DNA of 41,042 bases. Source: Candidatus Gaiellasilicea maunaloa. Lineage in GTDB: Bacteria > Actinomycetota > Thermoleophilia > Gaiellales > Gaiellaceae. Below, one piece after another: positions 15,435 to 22,816 of the stretch. Every line of letters starts with the position of its first letter. The stretch's first letter is position 1. Below the pieces are notes generated by a model. The model did not search any database and had not been told where the DNA came from. It worked only from the letters and a program-made list of their open reading frames with translations. The DNA lies in the NCBI GenBank assembly GCA_024330215.1, contig JANDLU010000025.1, positions 1 to 41,042 on the forward strand. The letters are read 5' to 3'. Made by a program: the position numbers and the translations under genes.

Positions 15435-16290
15435 AGCGACCGGTCGGATCGGCAGCGGCAAGGTGCGCGACCTGTACGCGCTCGACGAGAGGCGCCTGCG
15501 CCTGACCGCCTCGGATCGGATCTCCACCTTCGACGTGATCCTGCCGACCGAGATTCCCGACAAGGGCTGCGTCCTGACCGGTCTTTCCGCCTTCTGGTTC
15601 GCGCGCACGAGCGAGCTCGTGCCGAACCACCTGCTTGCACTGCGCGAGGACGGCCGCTCGCTCGAGTGTCGACGCCTCGAGATGCTCCCGATCGAGGTCG
15701 TCGTGCGCGGCTACCTCGCGGGCTCGGGCTGGACGGACTACCGCGCCACCGGTACGGTCTGCGGCCACGCGCTACCGGCCGGGTTGAGGGAGTCCGACCG
15801 GCTCCCGGAGCCGCTCGTCACGCCGGCGACGAAGGCGCACAGCGGTCACGACGAGAACATCGACGCCGTCACGGCAGCCCGACTCGTCGGCGCTGACCTC
15901 TACGCCGAGATGGAGCGGGTCGCACTCACGCTCTATCGGTTTGCCGCAGCCCATGCGGAGTCGTGCGGGATCATCCTCGCGGACACGAAGTTCGAGCTCG
16001 GGCGCGATCCCGAGGGAGCCATGGTGCTCGGGGACGAGATCCTCACACCGGATTCCTCGCGCTTCTGGCCCGTGGCCGACTACTCACCCGGTGGCCCGCA
16101 GCCGTCCTACGACAAGCAGTACGTCCGCGACTACTGCGAGAGCCTCGGCTGGGACAAGACCGATCCTGGCCCTGAGCTTCCCGACGACGTCGTCGCAGGC
16201 ACGCGGGCACGCTACGTCGAGGCGTTCGAGCTCTTGACGGGGATCGCGTTCGCGGACTACCTCGCCGACCCGCAAGTCGTCCTGCGATGA
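15427..16290 (+). CDS. purC: SAICAR synthetase
   Basis: Joins aspartate to carboxyaminoimidazole ribonucleotide using ATP. The 287-residue product begins MPEATGRIGSGKVRDLYAL (glycine-rich nucleotide loop GKVRDLY) and has SDRISTFDVILPTEIPDKG, the two SAICAR synthetase signatures around IEVVVRGYLAGSGWTDY, ILADTKFELG (substrate Asp) and DEILTPDSSRFWP. Two ATGs are close: 15421 and 15427. The second is preferred because AGGGAG lies 7 bases before it and only 1 base before the first. It overlaps the end of purB and, at the other end, purS by 4 bases. Confidence 0.95.
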   Translation: MPEATGRIGSGKVRDLYALDERRLRLTASDRISTFDVILPTEIPDKGCVLTGLSAFWFARTSELVPNHLLALREDGRSLECRRLEMLPIEVVVRGYLAGSGWTDYRATGTVCGHALPAGLRESDRLPEPLVTPATKAHSGHDENIDAVTAARLVGADLYAEMERVALTLYRFAAAHAESCGIILADTKFELGRDPEGAMVLGDEILTPDSSRFWPVADYSPGGPQPSYDKQYVRDYCESLGWDKTDPGPELPDDVVAGTRARYVEAFELLTGIAFADYLADPQVVLR

Positions 16291-16535
16291 GGGTCACCGT
16301 CTTCATCCGGCCGAAGGCAGGCATCCTCGATCCGGAGGGCGAAGCGGTACGGGGATCGCTGCGAACGCTCGGGTTCTCCGTTGGAGGCGCCCGGATCGGC
16401 CGGCTGGTCGACCTCGAGGTCGACGCCTCGACACCGCACGAGGCCCGGACCGAGGTCGAGCGGATGTGCTCACAGCTCCTCGCGAACCCCCTGATCGAGA
16501 GCTTCGAGGTCGAGATCGAGGGTGCGGCGGAGTGA
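16287..16535 (+). CDS. purS: Phosphoribosylformylglycinamidine synthase, PurS subunit
   Basis: The 82-residue bridge subunit of the three-part FGAM synthase (PurS, PurQ, PurL). It begins MRVTVFIRPKAGILDPEGEAV and continues SLRTLGFSVGGARIGRLVDLEVD, the alpha/beta fold and GFxVxxxRxGR pattern of PurS, ending NPLIESFEVEIE. The ATG overlaps the purC stop as ATGA, and its own TGA overlaps the purQ GTG. A separate purS implies the short bacterial PurL type; purL itself is not found in the window. Confidence 0.93.
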   Translation: MRVTVFIRPKAGILDPEGEAVRGSLRTLGFSVGGARIGRLVDLEVDASTPHEARTEVERMCSQLLANPLIESFEVEIEGAAE

Positions 16536-17233
16536 GCGTCCGCCCGAAGATCGCAGTCATCGTCTTCCCCGGCTCGAACGACGATCGCGATGCGGCCTGG
16601 GCGCTCGGGGCGCTTGGTGCGGATGCGAAGCCCGTCTGGCACGCGGAGCCGACGCTGCCGCGCGACACGGGCGCCGTTGTCCTGCCAGGCGGCTTCTCCT
16701 ACGGCGATTACCTTCGCTGTGGCGCGATTGCCCGCTCGGCCTCGATCATGAGCGCGGTGCGTAGGTTCGCGGCGCACGGTGGCCCGGTGCTCGGGATCTG
16801 CAACGGCTTCCAGATCCTCTGCGAGGCGGGACTTCTTCCGGGTGTTCTGCGCCGGAACCGCGATCTCGAGTTCGTGTGCCGCGACGTCGCGGTCCGGGTC
16901 GAGCGGGCCGACACGCCCCTGACGCGCCGGTGCGAGACCGACCAGATCCTGACGATCCCGGTGAAGAACGGCGAAGGCTCGTGGTATGCCGACGAGGAGC
17001 TGTACACCGAGCTGGAGCAGTCCGGCCAGCTCGTGCTTCGCTACGCGGAGGACTGCAACGGCTCGGTCGGCGATGTCGCGGGCGTGTGCGACGAGGTCGG
17101 CAACGTGCTCGGCCTGATGCCGCACCCCGAGCATGCCATGGATCCGCTGCTCGGATCGGGCGACGGCGCGTTGCTGCTCGCGTCGCTCGTCGACGCCGCG
17201 CACGGGCGCGTGCTTTCCGGCACGACTCGGTAG
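16532..17233 (+). CDS. purQ: Phosphoribosylformylglycinamidine synthase, glutaminase subunit
   Basis: Supplies ammonia from glutamine to FGAM synthase. The 233-residue class I glutamine amidotransferase shows IAVIVFPGSNDDRDAA at the start, VVLPGGFSYGDYLRCGAIA, the nucleophile elbow GICNGFQIL (Cys) and the His-Glu pair in LMPHPEHA near the end. ILTIPVKNGEGSWYADEE is also typical of PurQ. The GTG overlaps the purS stop. Last gene of the pur block; 5 bases later a convergent minus-strand gene ends, so the operon stops here without purL. Confidence 0.96.
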   Translation: MSVRPKIAVIVFPGSNDDRDAAWALGALGADAKPVWHAEPTLPRDTGAVVLPGGFSYGDYLRCGAIARSASIMSAVRRFAAHGGPVLGICNGFQILCEAGLLPGVLRRNRDLEFVCRDVAVRVERADTPLTRRCETDQILTIPVKNGEGSWYADEELYTELEQSGQLVLRYAEDCNGSVGDVAGVCDEVGNVLGLMPHPEHAMDPLLGSGDGALLLASLVDAAHGRVLSGTTR

Positions 17234-17238
17234 CGACC

Positions 17239-17520
17239 TCACAGCCGTAGGGTCTCTTGCAGACCGGGATGCTTCTCGAGCAGGACGCGCAGCCGCTCGA
17301 GGTCGCGAGCCCTCAGTGTCACCGGACCGCGGCGCGCCGTTCCGTCGGTCGCGTACGCGAACCGGACGAGGCGCTCGCCCTTCTTGGTCTCGAGCAGCTG
17401 GACGAACGAGGCGAAGCGCTTCTCGCCCGCCTGCTGCGGCAGCCGCAACTCCTCGACGAGGCTCGCCTGGCCCCATGGCGTACTGGCGGTGGCGCCCGCC
17501 GGCTTGGCGTTCGAGCTCAT
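17239..17520 (-). CDS. Small conserved hypothetical protein divergent from ku
   Basis: A 93-residue basic protein. After a disordered start (MSSNAKPAGATAS) it has WGQASLVEELRLPQQAGEKRFASFVQLLET, KGERLVRFAYAT, GPVTLRARDLERLRVLLEKHPGLQETL: strand-helix units with no catalytic motif I can assign. The shape, basic surface and position suggest a small nucleic-acid or protein binder, but that is inference. The ATG at 17520 is chosen over the longer in-frame start at 17652, which would run into ku. It converges with purQ and shares the 85-base upstream region with ku. Confidence 0.6.
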   Translation of the reverse strand: MSSNAKPAGATASTPWGQASLVEELRLPQQAGEKRFASFVQLLETKKGERLVRFAYATDGTARRGPVTLRARDLERLRVLLEKHPGLQETLRL

Positions 17521-17544
17521 GAAGCAAACCGTAGAGCCGCAACT

Positions 17545-17560
17545 GTCACAGGTATGTGAC
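17545..17560. promoter_or_regulatory. Operator-like inverted repeat between ku and divergent gene
   Basis: GTCACA, spacer ggta, TGTGAC: a perfect 6-bp inverted repeat 45 bases before the ku start and 24 bases before the divergent gene. A dimeric regulator could control both directions. It resembles CRP-type half-sites, but this is one site only. Confidence 0.35.
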
Positions 17561-17605
17561 GGGGCTGTGCCGAAACCGTCACGACCTTTCCACCGTTCTC
17601 TTCCT

Positions 17606-18448
17606 ATGCCGCGAGCGATCTGGTCTGGCTCGATCTCGTTCGGTCTCGTCAACGTCCCGGTGCGGATGTTCAGCGCGATCGACGAGAACGACCTCCGCTT
17701 CCACCTGATCCACGAGCCCGACGGCAGCCGGATCGGCTACCAGAAGATCTGCAAGACGGAGGACGAGCCCGTGCCGGACGAGGAGATCGTCAAGGCGTTC
17801 GAGTTCGAGAAGGACGAGTTCGTCGTGCTCGCCGACGAGGATTTCGCAGCCGCCCGCAGCGAGGGCGTGAAGACGATCGAGATCTCCGACTTCGTTCCCT
17901 ACGACGAGAGCGATGCCATCTACTTCGAGCGCACCTACTACCTCGGGCCTCAGCAGGGCGGAGAGAGGGTGTACGTGCTCCTGCGAAACGCGATGGAGAA
18001 GACGGGTCTCGCCGCGATCGCGAAGTACGTCATGCGCGACCGCCAGAGCCTCGGCTGCCTGCGCGTCCGGGAGGGCACGCTCACGCTGGAGAAGATGTTC
18101 TTCCACGACGAGCTCCGGCCGGTCGACGAGATCGCCCCCACGGGCATCAGGATCCCGAAGGGGGAACTCGGGTTGGCGACCTCGCTGATCGAGCAGTTCA
18201 CCGGCTCGTTCGAGCCCGAGCGCTACGAGGACACCTATCGCGAGGCGCTCTGCCGCGTGATCAAGGCGAAGCGGAAGGGCGAGACGATCACGGCGCCGGA
18301 ACCGGACTCGGACGAGGAGCCGACCGACCTCCTCGCCGCGCTGAAGGCCTCCGTCGAGGCGGCGAAGCAGACCAAGAGCTCGAGACCCGCCACGCGCTCG
18401 GCCTCCCGGAAGCCGGCGGCCCGCAAGCGCAAAGCCGCGAAGCGCTAG
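17606..18448 (+). CDS. ku: Non-homologous end joining protein Ku
   Basis: Bacterial Ku forms a homodimeric ring that threads onto DNA ends and recruits LigD. The 280-residue protein starts MPRAIWSGSISFGLVNVPVRMFSAI, the standard Ku opening, followed by the beta-barrel (IHEPDGSRIGYQKICKTEDEPV, EISDFVPYDESDAIYFERTYYLGP) and ELGLATSLIEQFTGSFEPERYEDTYREAL. The last 35 residues form a Lys/Arg/Ser/Ala-rich tail (KPAARKRKAAKR). Basic extensions of this type modulate DNA binding in actinobacterial Ku. No ligD or polymerase domain gene is in the window. No strong ribosome site precedes the ATG. Confidence 0.95.
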   Translation: MPRAIWSGSISFGLVNVPVRMFSAIDENDLRFHLIHEPDGSRIGYQKICKTEDEPVPDEEIVKAFEFEKDEFVVLADEDFAAARSEGVKTIEISDFVPYDESDAIYFERTYYLGPQQGGERVYVLLRNAMEKTGLAAIAKYVMRDRQSLGCLRVREGTLTLEKMFFHDELRPVDEIAPTGIRIPKGELGLATSLIEQFTGSFEPERYEDTYREALCRVIKAKRKGETITAPEPDSDEEPTDLLAALKASVEAAKQTKSSRPATRSASRKPAARKRKAAKR

Positions 18449-18674
18449 CCCTCAGGCGTCGTGCCTCTCCGGCCGGCGAGCGAGTGGCCGGCTGGCGGCG
18501 CGGTCGAGGCGGCTGGCCTTCCGACAGGCAGACGATCTACCGATGGGACGGGAGCTGCGACGCCGATCGTCGCTGTCTGCGATGAGTCGTCCCCGTCGCC
18601 TACTGGTGCTGAAGATGATCGAGGTCGACGAGCTCGAGCGCGCCGCCGCAGGAAGCTAGGGGCCGACGCGACCG

Positions 18675-18713
18675 GGCCGGCGGCGCCTCCCGGCTGGGAG
18701 AACGCCGCCGGCC
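18675..18713. terminator. GC-rich hairpin between ku and the convergent remnant
   Basis: Arm GGCCGGCGGCG and its exact complement enclose a 17-base loop that itself holds CTCCC/GGGAG. It lies where transcription from ku and from the minus-strand remnant would meet. No U-run is present, so terminator function is uncertain. Confidence 0.4.
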
Positions 18714-18722
18714 TTCGCTGGC

Positions 18723-18971
18723 TCAGCCGGTCGGGGCCGGGGCCGAATCGTCGTTCTGCCAGAGTCCGAAGTCGTTCCCGTGTGGGTCCTTGCAGATCGC
18801 GAACCACCCCATTCCCGGCACCGGCCCCGGCTCGCCCGCCTCGCCGCCGAGCTCCTTGACGCGTGCTGCGCCGGCGTTGATCTCGTCCACGTCGAAGTAG
18901 GTGCGCGTTCCTCGCTTGCCGGGCTCCATGTTCGTGATCGCCCCGCCCGCCTGCTCGCCGATCTGGGTCAT
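18723..18971 (-). pseudogene. Truncated VOC (glyoxalase-fold) protein
   Basis: The 82 residues TQIGEQAGGAITNMEP, TYFDVDEINAGAARVKELGGEAGEPGPVPGMGWFAICKDPHGNDFGLWQ are the C-terminal half of a VOC superfamily protein: two beta-alpha-beta units with the final PxGN(D/x)FGLWQ strand. Full members need paired units (110-260 residues). The matching N-terminal part, with its FYG and FGW motifs, is missing; the same frame meets a stop only 9 codons before the ATG, although DPSGGQVYMTQ there still fits the family. The 150 bases upstream carry a coding-like stretch in another frame (VHELEHAARRLVGVDPSSDS) that is not VOC. It is probably a broken gene. Confidence 0.65.
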
Positions 18972-19136
18972 GTAGACCTGTCCGCCGGAAGGATCTCATC
19001 GGTGCCCGGCTCATCGCCCTCGCCCGAGTCCGAACTGGGATCCACACCGACCAGACGACGCGCGGCGTGCTCCAGCTCGTGCACCGAGCCCTCAGCGGCC
19101 CGAGCTGCCGGCTGACCGGCACCGCAAGCGAGTTTG

Positions 19137-19142
19137 TATCGT
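19137..19142 (+). promoter_or_regulatory. -10 box candidate for the holin-like gene (leaderless)
   Basis: TATCGT ends 7 bases before the GTG at 19150, so the transcript would start at the start codon. A CTGACC at 19112 could be a poor -35 with a long 19-base spacer. Confidence 0.3.
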
Positions 19143-19149
19143 TGGGCCG

Positions 19150-19515
19150 GTGGTTGGGGCGCTCCTGATCCGCTGGGCCGTGCTCGCCGGCGCCTTCGCG
19201 GTGACCGCCTGGTTCCTCGCGGGAATGGACGTCTCAGGCGGAGCGTGGGGCTACATCTGGGTCTCCGCGCTCTTCGGGATCGTCAACGCGATCATCGGCA
19301 CGATCCTGCGGGTCCTGACGTTCCCCTTGACGCTGCTGACGCTCGGTCTCTTCTCCGTCGTCGTCAACGCGCTCCTCGAGATCACGGACGGGCTCACGAA
19401 CCGGCTCGAGATCGACGAGTTCTGGTGGACGGCGATCTGGGGCGCGGTGACCCTCTCCATCGCCTCCGTCGTCATCGACCTCGTCGTCCGCAAGGCGCTT
19501 GACTTGGGCCGCTGA
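19150..19515 (+). CDS. Phage-holin-family-4-like integral membrane protein
   Basis: A 121-residue protein that is almost entirely membrane: hydrophobic helices at about residues 4-24 (ALLIRWAVLAGAFAVTAWFL), 34-50 (WGYIWVSALFGIVNAII), 52-72 (TILRVLTFPLTLLTLGLFSVVV) and 90-112 (WWTAIWGAVTLSIASVVIDLVV). FGIVNAIIGTILRVLTFPLTLLTLGLFSVVVNALLE matches the conserved centre of the small membrane family named after phage holins (holin_4_2), which is common in bacterial chromosomes and not necessarily a lysis protein. No phage genes lie nearby, so a housekeeping membrane role is more likely. GTG start; it may be leaderless. Confidence 0.8.
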   Translation: MVGALLIRWAVLAGAFAVTAWFLAGMDVSGGAWGYIWVSALFGIVNAIIGTILRVLTFPLTLLTLGLFSVVVNALLEITDGLTNRLEIDEFWWTAIWGAVTLSIASVVIDLVVRKALDLGR

Positions 19516-19826
19516 GGCTCGCGAGGACGAGCTCCTGCCGGAGCTGCCGTGAATCCAAGGATCAGCTGCGCGAGCAGCTCGGCTGGGCTGTGCTCGAAGT
19601 TGGGGGTGATGAGTCGCCTAGCGAGGCGGCGACCCGTGCTGAGGAGGCATAAGGTCTCGCCGGCGGCCACGATCCTGTCATGAACCGCCACATGGCGGGC
19701 CAGTCGTTCGGGGTCGCGTCCCTGATCCTCATCCAGCCCGGCTTCGAGCAGACGACGCTGCCTGCTCCATGACGTTCGCATCTCGCCGGAGTGCGCCATG
19801 CCGACGTCCTGGACACGCTCGAGGCA
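19516..19826. other. 311-base gap with possible remnant coding sequence
   Basis: No clear gene. On the minus strand a frame opens at 19799 with coding-like content for about 80 residues (MAHSGEMRTSWSRQRRLLEAG, then RLARHVAVHDRIVAAGETLCLL and FEHSPAELLAQLIL), but it continues antisense through the holin-like gene. It also uses a rare TTA codon and matches no family I know. It may be the remains of a degraded gene. The plus strand shows nothing. Confidence 0.3.
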
Positions 19827-21305
19827 TCAGAGCTTCATCACGAACGGGTCGGCGACCTCGTCGGAGAGCTCGGTCCAGACGCTCTTCGTCTGCAGGTAGG
19901 CGTCGATCGCCTCGGCGCCGTTGACGCGGCCGAAGCCGCTCTCCTTGACCCCGCCGAACGGTGAGTTGAACGTGATCGCGCGGTAGGTGTTGAGCCAGAC
20001 CGTGCCGGCCCGGAGCGCGCGGGCGACGCGATGCGCGCGTTTGAGATCGCGTGTCCAGACCCCGGAGGCGAGACCGAAGCGCGTGTCGTTCGCGATCGCG
20101 ATCGCCTCCTCATCCGTCTCGAACGGGAGTACCGTCAGCACCGGCCCGAAGACCTCGTCCTGGGCGATCTGCGCCTCGTTGCCGACCCCGTCGAGGATCG
20201 TTGGGCCATACCAGAGGCCCTGTGGGAACGCCTCGACGGCGGGGCGGGTACCGCCTGTGACGATCCGGGCGCCATTGGCGCGCGCGGCCTCGACCATCTC
20301 CTCGACCCGGGCGAGCTGAGGGTTGTTCGCGATCGGGCCCATCTGGGTTGCGTCGTCCATCGGGTTTCCCAGCACGACGGCACCGGCGCGCAGCCGGATG
20401 CGTTCGAGCAACTCGTCGTAGATCTCGCGGTGCAGGAGCGCGCGCGAGCCGGCGACGCACGACTGGCCGCCGGCGGCGAAGATCCCGGCGAGCACCCCCG
20501 CCTCGGCGGCTTCGAGCGCCGCGTCGGGAAAGACGATGTTCGGGCTCTTGCCGCCGAGCTCGAGCGTCACCTGGGCGAGCCTCGCGCCTGCGCGCGAGGC
20601 GATCCGGGCGCCGGTCTTCTCGCTGCCGGTGAAGGAGATCTTGACGACGCCCGGATGCTCGACGAGCGCCTCGCCGACCGCGCTCTCCCCCGTGACGACG
20701 TTGAGCACGCCCGGCGGGAACCCGGCTTCCTCGGCGAGACCGAGCGTCGCGAGCACGCTCGCGCTCGCGTGCTCCGACGGCTTCACGACGACCGTGTTGC
20801 CCGCGGCGAGCGCGGGTGCGAGCGAGTACATCGTCAGCAGCACGGGCGAGTTCCAGGGGATGATGATCCCGATCGTCCCGAGCGGCTCGCGGAGCGTGTA
20901 GTTGAGGACGCTCGTGCGGTCGAGGGGAATCACGCGACCCTCGACCTTGTCCGCGAGCCCGCCGAAGTAGTAGAGCCAGTCCGGGATCACGCGCAGCTGC
21001 GCGAGCATCTCCTTGTAGAGCTTGCCGTTGTCCGCGACCTCGACCTGGGCGATCTGCTCGGCGCGCTCGGCGATCAGGTCGGCGAGCCTCAGCAGCAGCC
21101 GGCCGCGGCGGGTCGGCGAGAGACCGCGCCAGGCCTCGCTCTCGAACGCCGTCGTCGCGGCGCGGACCGCTCGGTCGACGTCCTCGGCGGCGGCGAGCGC
21201 ATGTGTCGCCCATGTCTCGCCCGTCGTCGGGTTGACGGCGTCGAAGGTCTCGCCGGAGGCAGCGTCGACCTGCTGGCCTCCGATCAGGAGTCGGTACTGC
21301 TTCAT
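19827..21305 (-). CDS. Aldehyde dehydrogenase (NAD(P)+)
   Basis: A 492-residue ALDH superfamily enzyme that oxidises an aldehyde to a carboxylate. The NAD-binding domain shows PLGTIGIIIPWNSP and VVKPSEHASASVLATLGLAEEAGFPPGVLNVVTG, with the FTGSEKTG loop. The catalytic pair is intact: general-base Glu249 in LELGGKSP and nucleophile Cys283 in GGQSCVAGSR, 34 residues apart as in the family. EVFGPVLTVLPF and the C-terminal PFGGVKESGFGR complete the fold. Last gene of the long minus-strand carbohydrate unit; the xylulokinase stop overlaps its ATG. In that setting it could oxidise a sugar-derived aldehyde such as glycolaldehyde, but the substrate is unproven. Confidence 0.93.
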   Translation of the reverse strand: MKQYRLLIGGQQVDAASGETFDAVNPTTGETWATHALAAAEDVDRAVRAATTAFESEAWRGLSPTRRGRLLLRLADLIAERAEQIAQVEVADNGKLYKEMLAQLRVIPDWLYYFGGLADKVEGRVIPLDRTSVLNYTLREPLGTIGIIIPWNSPVLLTMYSLAPALAAGNTVVVKPSEHASASVLATLGLAEEAGFPPGVLNVVTGESAVGEALVEHPGVVKISFTGSEKTGARIASRAGARLAQVTLELGGKSPNIVFPDAALEAAEAGVLAGIFAAGGQSCVAGSRALLHREIYDELLERIRLRAGAVVLGNPMDDATQMGPIANNPQLARVEEMVEAARANGARIVTGGTRPAVEAFPQGLWYGPTILDGVGNEAQIAQDEVFGPVLTVLPFETDEEAIAIANDTRFGLASGVWTRDLKRAHRVARALRAGTVWLNTYRAITFNSPFGGVKESGFGRVNGAEAIDAYLQTKSVWTELSDEVADPFVMKL

Positions 21306-22687
21306 GTGAGGCTCCTCAGGGTCGGGTAGAGCTGCCGGTAGCGGAGGTAGCCGTCGTCGTAGGCGGCCTGCCAGCCCGCCACGGGCTCGACGCGGTCGCG
21401 GACGCGAACGGTGGCCTCGACCGCCTCGCGTGCGTCCGCGAAGACACCCTCCTTGACGCCGCCGAGGAGCGCAGCGCCGAACGCCGCTCCCTCCTCCGCG
21501 ATCGTGCGCTCGAGCGGCAAGCCCAGCACCGAGGCGACGATCTTCAGCCAGAGCTCGCTGCGGGCGCCGCCGCCCGAGATCCGCCCGACCTGTGCCTCGA
21601 CGCCGACCGCGCGTAAGAGCTCGAGCGAGTCGCGCAGGCCGTACGCGACGCCCTCGAGCACCGCACGCACGAGCGCGCCGCGGTCGTGGCGCAGCGTCAG
21701 CCCGGTGAATGCTCCGCGCGCGTCGGCGTCGGCATGCGGTGTCCGCTCACCCTGGAGGTAGGGCTGGAAGAGGAGCCCTTCGGCGCGGGGCTGCCACGCC
21801 TCGGCTTCCCGGAGCAGCTCGTCGTAAGGCGTGTCGCCGAGCGCGCGGCGGAGCCATTGGAGCGCGCCCGCCGCGGAGAGCATCACGCCCATCGCGTGCC
21901 AGGTGCCGGGAACCGCGTGGCAGAACGTATGCAGCCGCGCCCCGGGATCCGGCCGGTACTCGTCGAGCGCGGCGAAGACGACCCCCGAGGTGCCGAGCAC
22001 GATCGAGAGGGGGCCGGAACGGTCGATCCCCACGCCGAGCGCGCCCGCCGCCTGGTCGCCGGCGCCGCCGATCTCCGTCGACTCGTAGACGGGTGGGAGC
22101 CACTCTCGCGGGAGCTCGAGCGTCTCGATCACCTCGTCGCTCCAGCGACGCCTGGCGACGTCGAAGAGGAGCGTTCCGGACGCGTCCGCGACGTCGATCG
22201 CGTGCTCGCCCGTGAGCCTGAAGCGGACATAGTCCTTCGGGAGCAGGACGTGCCGGATCCTCGCGTAGACGTCCGGCTCGTGCATGCGCAGCCAGAGCAG
22301 CTTCGGCGCCGTGAAGCCGGTGAGCGCTCGGTTCCCGGTCAGCTCGAGCAGCCGCTCGACGCCGATCCGCTCCTCGATCTCGACACACTCGGCGGTGGTG
22401 CGCTGGTCGTTCCAGAGGATCGCCGGTCGCAGCACGCTCCCGTCCTCGTCGAGCACGACCAGGCCGTGCATCTGGCCGGAGAAGCCGAGCGAGTGGTAGT
22501 GGCCGAGCTCGGCGAGCGCCGCCTGCGCCGCGCCCCACCAGTCCTCGGGATCCTGCTCGGCCCAACCGGGGTGCGGCGTCGACAGGGGATAGGTTCGCTC
22601 CGTGCGCGCGAGCACCTCGCCGCCGGGAGAGAGCGCGACCGCCTTGACGCCGCTCGTGCCGACGTCGAGCCCGGCGAGCACGCTCAT
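21302..22687 (-). CDS. xylB: Xylulokinase
   Basis: Phosphorylates D-xylulose to xylulose 5-phosphate. The 461-residue FGGY kinase starts MSVLAGLDVGTSGVKAVAL (phosphate-binding loop). It has LGFSGQMHGLVVLDEDG and PAILWNDQRT, as in XylB proteins, the catalytic-base Asp in GAGDQAAGALGVG, and the ATPase second half (LGTSGVVFAAL, GLTLRHDRGALVRAVLEGVAYGLRDSLE, RISGGGARSELWLKIVASVLGLPL). The ATG at 22687 is chosen because the longer frame adds 43 basic residues before the domain. It follows the TIM-barrel isomerase after 129 bases, giving the classic isomerase-kinase pair for xylose. No good ribosome site precedes it. Confidence 0.9.
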   Translation of the reverse strand: MSVLAGLDVGTSGVKAVALSPGGEVLARTERTYPLSTPHPGWAEQDPEDWWGAAQAALAELGHYHSLGFSGQMHGLVVLDEDGSVLRPAILWNDQRTTAECVEIEERIGVERLLELTGNRALTGFTAPKLLWLRMHEPDVYARIRHVLLPKDYVRFRLTGEHAIDVADASGTLLFDVARRRWSDEVIETLELPREWLPPVYESTEIGGAGDQAAGALGVGIDRSGPLSIVLGTSGVVFAALDEYRPDPGARLHTFCHAVPGTWHAMGVMLSAAGALQWLRRALGDTPYDELLREAEAWQPRAEGLLFQPYLQGERTPHADADARGAFTGLTLRHDRGALVRAVLEGVAYGLRDSLELLRAVGVEAQVGRISGGGARSELWLKIVASVLGLPLERTIAEEGAAFGAALLGGVKEGVFADAREAVEATVRVRDRVEPVAGWQAAYDDGYLRYRQLYPTLRSLT

Positions 22688-22816
22688 CGACGACTCGGGG
22701 CTAGGTCCTCCTGCTGGTCCAGCGCGCGCAACGAAGCCTCGTAAGCCAGTCTCGCCAGTTCCTCCCCGAGACCATCCTCGCCGGCGACTCGCCACGAAAC
22801 TGTGCCGGATCAGCAA

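Noticed and set aside
18461-18859. Plus-strand frame of 132 codons after ku
   Set aside because: Low-complexity Arg/Ala/Pro content, overlaps the VOC remnant antisense, and no ribosome site or family resemblance.
19150-19515. Evidence for a prophage from the holin-like gene
   Set aside because: No other phage gene is near, and this membrane family is common in bacterial chromosomes.
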